Part shown: in pieces, positions 5,536-9,279 of the stretch | How the letters are laid out: the number at the start of each line of letters is the position of its first letter | Position numbering within the stretch: position 1 is the stretch's first letter | The notes under the pieces: generated by a model | Seen by the model: only the letters and a program-made list of their open reading frames with translations | The model's database searches: none | Told to the model about the DNA's origin: nothing | Source: Mycobacteriaceae bacterium | GTDB lineage: Bacteria > Actinomycetota > Actinomycetes > Mycobacteriales > Mycobacteriaceae | NCBI GenBank assembly: GCA_013362555.1 | Contig: JABFVX010000443.1 | Location: 1 to 9,279, forward strand | Reading direction: 5' to 3' | Length of the DNA: 9,279 nucleotides | Translations under genes and position numbers: made by a program

Positions 5536-7032
5536 TCAGCGGATTCCTACACCGGGGGTGAGGATTCCGTGTGGGTCGTAGCGGCGCTTGAGCGCGGTGA
5601 ACCGCGGCCAGGCGTCTCCGTAGTGCGCCTGCCAGTCGCGCCTGCCGAACTCGATCGCGCTGATGGGATAGCGCGTCCCGCCCGCGGCGACCGCGCGGTC
5701 GTACAGCCGGCGGTTGCGAGCGAGTTTGCGCTGGGCGAATCCGGGATCGGGGTTCGGCGTCAGCGAGGCCGACAGCAGGTCGAACAGATAGATCCAGTCG
5801 CTCGTACGCGGTGTCGGCACCCGGACGAACGGCCGCGTGATCGCGGAGCGGCGTTGCGGGATGAGCAGGACGAATCCGCCGGGGCCGACGTCGTCGGGGC
5901 CGAGTTCGGACAGCGTGTGCTCGACGAACTGCTCGACGGTGTCGTCGGGCAGCCACACGTCGAACCACGGCTTGACCAGCCGGTCCCAGCCGAGCGCGGT
6001 CTGCATCGGCGCGATGAAGAAGTCGTCGACGAACTGTGTCGCGGTGAGATAGGGGAGGTCGACGGTGATCGGCAGTGCGGCCTCGGCGCCCAGGCCCCGC
6101 AACAGTGTGCGGTCGTCCGGCGGGTGGGCCGGGTCGAAGTAGGCGAACGCGGTGAGCTCGTAGAGCAGCGTTGTGCCGTTGGGCATCCACAGGTTGTAGA
6201 CGCCGTCGACCTCGCCGCGGTCGAGCAGCACGCGCAAGTCCCGGAAGAACGGCCTGGCGGCGGTGTAGTGGATTCGGTAGACCCGCACCATCGGTTTGGC
6301 GGGAGCCAGGTCGACCGTGGCGCGGGTGACGATGCCGAACTGGCCGAGGCCGCCGAGCACCGCCTCGAACAGCTCGCGGTGTGCGTGCGGCGAGCACCGC
6401 ACAATGTCGCCCGAGCCGGTGACGACCTCGAGCGACCGGACATGGTCGGTCTGCAAGCCTTGGTTGAACACGCCGGTGTTGCCGTCGACTCCGCCGACGG
6501 CCAGCGTCCCGCCGACCGTGAGGCCGACGTATCCGGTCAACACCGGCGGGGTGAGCCGGGCTTGATGGAAGGCCTGGACCAGCAGGTCCCGCCACAGCAC
6601 GCCCGCATCGACGTCGGCGCCGCCCGCGCCGATCGAATGGATCGTCCGCAGGCTGCGCATGTCGATCAACAGCCCGGTCACCAGACCCTGGCCGAACACG
6701 GAGTGTCCTGCGCCGCGGGCCGCGACCTCGATGCCGTGCCGGGCGCAGAACGCGACCATGCGGGCGACGTCGCGGGTCGACCTCGGGCGCAGTACGGCCG
6801 CCGGTCGCCGGAAGACGATGTTGCCCTGGTCGTGCGCATCATCGGCAGGGACGTCCGGGCCGACGGTGAGTGTGCCGTCCAGGGGCGGTACGCCGTCGAA
6901 GGTTCCTTGTGCAGTCGCCGGCGTGACCCACCGCGACGCCAGCGCGTCGAATCCGATCACCGCCGCCGCCGCGGCGCCCGAGTACGCCAGGAATCTGCGA
7001 CGGTCGTGTCCGCCGTTCTCGCTGTGCTCCAT
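5536..7032 (-). CDS. Tat-exported FAD-linked oxidoreductase, cytokinin-dehydrogenase-like
   Basis: Predicted 498-residue flavoprotein of the VAO/PCMH fold. The N-terminus has a twin-arginine signal (RRRFL at 11-15, Ala-rich core, likely cleavage after the A-x-A at 39-41), so it should fold with FAD and be exported by Tat. The FAD domain shows RPRSTRDVARMVAF (82-95), ARGAGHSVFGQG (105-116) with His110 as the expected covalent flavin attachment, LTVGGTLAVGG (171-181) and ELFEAVLGGLGQFGIVT (220-236). The C-terminal half resembles the cytokinin-binding domain: LIPQRRSAIT (390-399), SDWIYLFDLL (411-420), YPISAIEFGRRDWQAHYG (455-472) and the YDPHGILTPGVGI ending. The catalytic Asp of plant enzymes (Asp169 of maize CKX1, in a T-D-Y-L motif) aligns with Gly167 (L-T-G-Y-V), so cytokinin oxidation is doubtful. 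The start is ATG 7032, with AGGAGG eight bases upstream. Confidence 0.85.
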   Translation of the reverse strand: MEHSENGGHDRRRFLAYSGAAAAAVIGFDALASRWVTPATAQGTFDGVPPLDGTLTVGPDVPADDAHDQGNIVFRRPAAVLRPRSTRDVARMVAFCARHGIEVAARGAGHSVFGQGLVTGLLIDMRSLRTIHSIGAGGADVDAGVLWRDLLVQAFHQARLTPPVLTGYVGLTVGGTLAVGGVDGNTGVFNQGLQTDHVRSLEVVTGSGDIVRCSPHAHRELFEAVLGGLGQFGIVTRATVDLAPAKPMVRVYRIHYTAARPFFRDLRVLLDRGEVDGVYNLWMPNGTTLLYELTAFAYFDPAHPPDDRTLLRGLGAEAALPITVDLPYLTATQFVDDFFIAPMQTALGWDRLVKPWFDVWLPDDTVEQFVEHTLSELGPDDVGPGGFVLLIPQRRSAITRPFVRVPTPRTSDWIYLFDLLSASLTPNPDPGFAQRKLARNRRLYDRAVAAGGTRYPISAIEFGRRDWQAHYGDAWPRFTALKRRYDPHGILTPGVGIR

Positions 7033-7040
7033 GGGATGGA

Positions 7041-7046
7041 CCTCCT
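7041..7046 (-). promoter_or_regulatory. Strong ribosome binding site for the FAD oxidoreductase
   Basis: The minus strand reads GAGGAGGT, a near-complete anti-16S match, with eight bases between AGGAGG and ATG 7032. It fixes the start and contrasts with the leaderless genes of this window. Confidence 0.75.
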
Positions 7047-7048
7047 CG

Positions 7049-7082
7049 GACTCGAGTCACCGACTCGAATTGTCGGGACTCG
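7049..7082. promoter_or_regulatory. GACTCG repeat cluster upstream of the FAD oxidoreductase
   Basis: GACTCG occurs at 7049, 7062 and 7077. The first copy belongs to the perfect palindrome GACTCGAGTC (7049-7058). TCGAGTC-ACC-GACTCGA (7052-7068) forms an inverted repeat with a three-base spacer. This arrangement lies 17-50 bases upstream of the oxidoreductase start and resembles an operator for a dimeric regulator. The cognate regulator is unknown. Confidence 0.45.
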
Positions 7083-7112
7083 GGCGGCCCGGATCATCGG
7101 TACCGGTCGAAT

Positions 7113-7172
7113 CGCTACGTACGGCGGGACGCATGCGGACGCAGTCCTTTCCGCGGGTCCACGTACGTAGCG
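7113..7172. promoter_or_regulatory. 11-bp inverted repeat in the divergent control region
   Basis: CGCTACGTACG (7113-7123) and CGTACGTAGCG (7162-7172) are perfect inverted copies with 38 bases between them. Each arm contains its own small palindrome (TACGTA on the left, ACGTACGT on the right). The pair sits mid-way between the divergent oxidoreductase and P450 starts, and the half-site centres are 49 bases apart, close to an integral number of helical turns only if DNA is slightly undertwisted. Candidate operator pair; the binding protein is unknown. Confidence 0.45.
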
Positions 7173-7257
7173 GCCGGGTGGACCACGGATGTCCGAGCGA
7201 GCCCGATCGGCCAGAGTCCGGTGCACATCGCAGGTATGCCCGGCAAAGGATTTCAGC

Positions 7258-8478
7258 ATGGAAGCGACGACGTCCACGGATCCGACTGCCCGCCTGGACG
7301 GTCCGCGGGTCGCCCTGGACTCGCCTGCGTTCGCGGCGGATCCGCACGCGGCCTACCGCGACATGCGACGCCGCTTCGGGTCGATAGTGCCGGTCACGCT
7401 GGCGCCGGACGTGCCCGCGACGCTGGTGATCGGCTACCGCGTCGCTGTGCGGATCCTCCATGACCCGGATCACTTCCCGGCCGACCCGCGGACCTGGCAG
7501 CATGGTCTCGCACCGGACTGCCCGGTGCTGCCGGTGTTGCAATGGCGGCCGAATGCGCTGCGCAGCACCGGAATAGAGCATCACCGCTACCGATTGGCCA
7601 ACACCGCAGGCATCGACGGAGTGGATCTGCACGAGCTGCACACCACAGTGGAGCGGATCGCGGGGTCGCTGATCGAAGCACTGTGCCGCACCGGTGCGGC
7701 GGATCTCGTGAGCGAGTATGCGTTTCCGCTCGCTTTCGACGTCGTCAATGCGCTGATCGGGTGTCCGCCGCCGATCGGCAGGAGAATCGCCGCCGCGACG
7801 AGCGCCATCTTCGACGGCCGCGACGCGGATGAAGGCAACCGAGAGCTGGCGGCCGCACTGGGAGAGCTGGTCGCGCTCAAACGCGCCGAGCCGGCCGACG
7901 ACATCACCACCCGCCTGGTGCAGGGGCCGGCCGGGCTCGACGACCTCGAGGTCGTACACCAGCTCGCGGTGCTCTACGGCGGCGGCATCGAGCCGCTGCA
8001 GAATCTCATCGTCAACACGCTGCTGTTGATGGTGACCGACGAGCGGTTCGGCGGCGGCATCCTCAGCGGCAGCCTGTCGACCCGTGACGCCCTCGACGAG
8101 GTGCTGTTCCACGACCCGCCCATGGCGAACTTCTGCATCAGCTACCCGCGCCAGGCGATTCTGCTCGACGGCGTCTGGCTGCCCGCTCACCAGCCGGTGG
8201 TGATAAGCATGGCCGGCTGCAACAACGACCCCGCGGTCCACGTCGAGCGCAGCGCGGGCAACCGCTCGCACCTGGCATGGGGCGCGGGCCCGCACGCCTG
8301 CCCGGCGCGGTCGGCGGCGTATCTCGTCGCCCAGGACGCCGTCGAACAGCTCCTCGACGCGCTGCCCGACATCGGCCTTGCGGTGGCGAGCGACGAATTG
8401 GCGTGGCGGCCGGGACCGTTCCACCGCGCGCTGACCGCCCTCCCGGTGACGTTCGCCGGGCAGAAACCTCCACAATGA
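7258..8478 (+). CDS. Cytochrome P450 lacking the ExxR motif, CYP157-like
   Basis: Predicted 406-residue soluble P450. ATG 7258 follows AAAGGA at 7245-7250 with seven-base spacing; the in-frame ATG at 7189 lacks comparable support. The haem-binding loop is HLAWGAGPHACPA (338-350) with Cys348 as thiolate ligand; Trp replaces the usual Phe at the start of the loop and Pro-Ala follows the Cys. The I-helix reads YGGGIEPLQNLI (240-251), so the oxygen-activating Thr is absent (Pro-Leu instead). The K-helix reads DEVLFHDPPMAN (280-291), so the ExxR Arg is Phe284. This pattern matches CYP157-type enzymes of Streptomyces, described as lacking ExxR and often encoded in cvn 'conservon' operons. No cvnA-D genes are present here. 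The substrate is unknown, and altered or absent monooxygenase activity is possible. The last three codons lie in repeat copy C. Confidence 0.88.
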   Translation: MEATTSTDPTARLDGPRVALDSPAFAADPHAAYRDMRRRFGSIVPVTLAPDVPATLVIGYRVAVRILHDPDHFPADPRTWQHGLAPDCPVLPVLQWRPNALRSTGIEHHRYRLANTAGIDGVDLHELHTTVERIAGSLIEALCRTGAADLVSEYAFPLAFDVVNALIGCPPPIGRRIAAATSAIFDGRDADEGNRELAAALGELVALKRAEPADDITTRLVQGPAGLDDLEVVHQLAVLYGGGIEPLQNLIVNTLLLMVTDERFGGGILSGSLSTRDALDEVLFHDPPMANFCISYPRQAILLDGVWLPAHQPVVISMAGCNNDPAVHVERSAGNRSHLAWGAGPHACPARSAAYLVAQDAVEQLLDALPDIGLAVASDELAWRPGPFHRALTALPVTFAGQKPPQ

Positions 8479-8523
8479 CCCGTGACGTGCGTCCAGCGCA
8501 CGTCACGGGTCATTGTGGAGGTT
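8465..8523. repeat. Dispersed palindromic repeat, copy C: perfect 27-bp stem, bidirectional terminator
   Basis: Arms 8465-8491 and 8497-8523 are perfect inverted complements around the loop TCCAG. The repeat signature AATGACCCGTGACGTGCG is complete. The left arm holds the P450 stop (8476-8478), and the right arm reaches the first base of the DUF397 stop triplet (8523-8525). It should terminate both convergent transcripts, though no T-run follows. Confidence 0.88.
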
Positions 8524-8747
8524 CAGGGCAGGTCGAACTCGCCGTCTCGCACGCCGGCCAGGAACGCGGACCATTCACCCGGGGTGAACAGCAGCGCGGA
8601 CCCCTCGGCGTCCTTGGAGTCGCGCACCGCGACACGCCCGTCCGGAACGTGCGCCACCTGGACGCACCAGCTCGACTCGCCGCAGCGGTACGGCGAGCGC
8701 CACACGAGGTTCATCAGGTCAGTGATAGTCAAAGGTTCGTAGTTCAC
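8523..8747 (-). CDS. DUF397 domain protein
   Basis: Predicted 74-residue protein that is almost entirely a DUF397 domain: LVWRSPYRCGESSWCVQVAHV near the start, then VAVRDSKDAEGSALLFTPGEWSAFLAGVRDGEFD. The start is GTG 8747, with GAGGA about eight bases upstream on that strand. DUF397 proteins are abundant in actinomycetes and usually lie next to an XRE/HTH regulator; some such pairs affect development in Streptomyces, and several act like antitoxin-type or regulator-binding partners. No XRE gene is adjacent here, so this copy is an orphan within the window. The gene ends against repeat copy C. Confidence 0.9.
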   Translation of the reverse strand: MNYEPLTITDLMNLVWRSPYRCGESSWCVQVAHVPDGRVAVRDSKDAEGSALLFTPGEWSAFLAGVRDGEFDLP

Positions 8748-8840
8748 GGTCGCTCGTCCTCAGGGTGTTCGAAATCGGGTCTTCATCCCAGGATGGGCGT
8801 CCGCCGTAGGGCGCGCATGCGTGTGCCGTAGGTAGCGCGA

Positions 8841-8855
8841 GCTCGCTAGGCTGCG
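8841..8855 (+). promoter_or_regulatory. Leaderless promoter core for the NmrA-like gene
   Basis: GCTCGCTAGGCTGCG holds the -10 box TAGGCT (8847-8852), seven bases before ATG 8860. It matches the promoter core at 2904-2918 at 14 of 15 bases and at the same distance from the start codon. No Shine-Dalgarno site is present at useful spacing. Confidence 0.55.
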
Positions 8856-8859
8856 GAAC

Positions 8860-9279
8860 ATGGACGTGGTCATTGCCGGCGGGCACGGGAAGATCGCTTT
8901 GGCGCTCACGCGACTGCTTGCCGCCCGCGGCGACAGGGTGACGGCGCTGGTGCGCAACCCGGACCATTACGCCGACGTCCGCGCTGCCGGGGCCGCGCCG
9001 GTGCTGTGTGACCTGGAGGCAGCGTCCGTGCGCGCGGTCGCGGCACATCTCGGCGGAGCCGACGCGGTCGTGTTCGCGGCCGGAGCGGGCCCGGGCAGCG
9101 GGGCCGCGCGCAAGGACAGCATGGACCGTGCGGGCGCGGTGCTCGTGGCCGAAGCCGCCTTGCTCGCGGACACCCGCCGGCATGTCCAGATCAGTGCCAT
9201 GGGGCTCGATCGTGCGGACCGGCCGGGCCTCGACGAGGTATTCGCGACCTATCTCCGGGCCAAAGCGGCGGCTGAAGAC
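8860..9279 (+). CDS. NAD(P)-binding NmrA/atypical-SDR protein (3' truncated by window end)
   Basis: The first 140 codons are present and the frame is open at the right edge. The protein begins MDVVIAGGHGKIALALTRLL, a Rossmann fold with a G-G-x-G-K-I dinucleotide loop (7-12). RGDRVTALVRNP (23-34) follows, with Arg32 placed to favour NADP. Then come CDLEAASV (49-56) and ADAVVFAAGAGPGSG (67-81). HVQISAMGLDRADRP (107-121) and a Y-L-R-A-K-A-A-A-E-D segment (130-139) provide the Ser and Tyr-x-x-x-Lys type residues of atypical SDRs. Such proteins (PF13460-like) are NAD(P)H-binding reductases or redox sensors; the substrate cannot be predicted. The start is the ATG served by a leaderless-type promoter. 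Confidence 0.85.
   Translation, partial: MDVVIAGGHGKIALALTRLLAARGDRVTALVRNPDHYADVRAAGAAPVLCDLEAASVRAVAAHLGGADAVVFAAGAGPGSGAARKDSMDRAGAVLVAEAALLADTRRHVQISAMGLDRADRPGLDEVFATYLRAKAAAED

Noticed and set aside
5569..7170. A 533-codon plus-strand frame antisense to the FAD oxidoreductase.
   Set aside because: The opposite strand encodes clear FAD-binding motifs, a Tat signal and a strong ribosome site; this frame shows no family motifs.
7057..8475. A 472-codon minus-strand frame antisense to the P450.
   Set aside because: The P450 strand has the haem-Cys loop and I- and K-helix blocks; the antisense product is low-complexity and Arg-rich.
801..8523. The three palindromes as a CRISPR array or att sites.
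   Set aside because: They are kilobases apart, self-complementary and gene-terminal, with no regular spacers, cas genes or integrase.
7258..8747. A Streptomyces-type conservon (cvn) around the CYP157-like P450.
   Set aside because: No sensor kinase, roadblock/LC7 protein, DUF742 protein or Ras-like GTPase gene is visible on either side.
8785..8796. Small palindrome CATCC-CA-GGATG between the DUF397 and NmrA-like genes as an operator.
   Set aside because: Five-base arms are expected by chance in DNA of this composition and no second copy supports it.

Overview
The window reads as chromosomal DNA of a high-GC actinomycete, most likely a Nocardia or close relative of the mycolic-acid group. 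This rests on strong G/C bias at third codon positions, an LppP/LprE-type lipoprotein, a MAB_1171c/DUF6545-type membrane protein, a DUF397 protein, a CYP157-like P450 and several leaderless promoters. The genus is an inference; no rRNA or other phylogenetic marker is present. I see no tRNA, rRNA, CRISPR array, transposase or phage gene, and no gene-free stretch reaches 300 bases (the longest is 7033-7257, between two divergent genes).

Layout. Bases 1-46 form a near-perfect hairpin from the upstream neighbourhood. It is followed by a secreted lipoprotein gene (105-797, +). A small protein with a Cys-Cys-x-Phe-Phe segment (842-1192, -) converges on it. Divergent from that gene is a small Arg-rich two-helix membrane protein (1311-1640, +), then a seven-helix MAB_1171c/DUF6545-type membrane protein (1716-2801, +) and a large STAND-ATPase/LuxR regulator (2923-5526, +). 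The regulator converges, with only nine bases between stop codons, on a Tat-exported FAD oxidoreductase resembling cytokinin dehydrogenase (5536-7032, -). Divergent from the oxidoreductase is a P450 that lacks the ExxR motif (7258-8478, +). A DUF397 gene (8523-8747, -) converges on the P450, and the window ends inside an NAD(P)-binding NmrA/SDR-like gene (8860 to end, +).

Regulatory architecture is the best-supported unusual feature. Three copies of one palindromic repeat family (801-850, 2830-2878, 8465-8523) sit at gene ends. Two of them supply the stop codon of a neighbouring gene, and the last is a perfect 27-bp stem bridging two convergent stop codons. Four genes appear leaderless, with a TANNNT -10 box six or seven bases before ATG; two of these share 14 of 15 promoter bases at the same distance from ATG.

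Functionally, the oxidoreductase and P450 share a 225-bp divergent control region containing an 11-bp inverted repeat and GACTCG repeats, so they may be co-regulated. The adjacent LuxR-type regulator is a candidate controller. No complete, recognisable biosynthetic, defence or signalling system can be assembled from the genes in view. The P450, the DUF397 protein and the DUF6545 protein all appear without the partners their families usually have.
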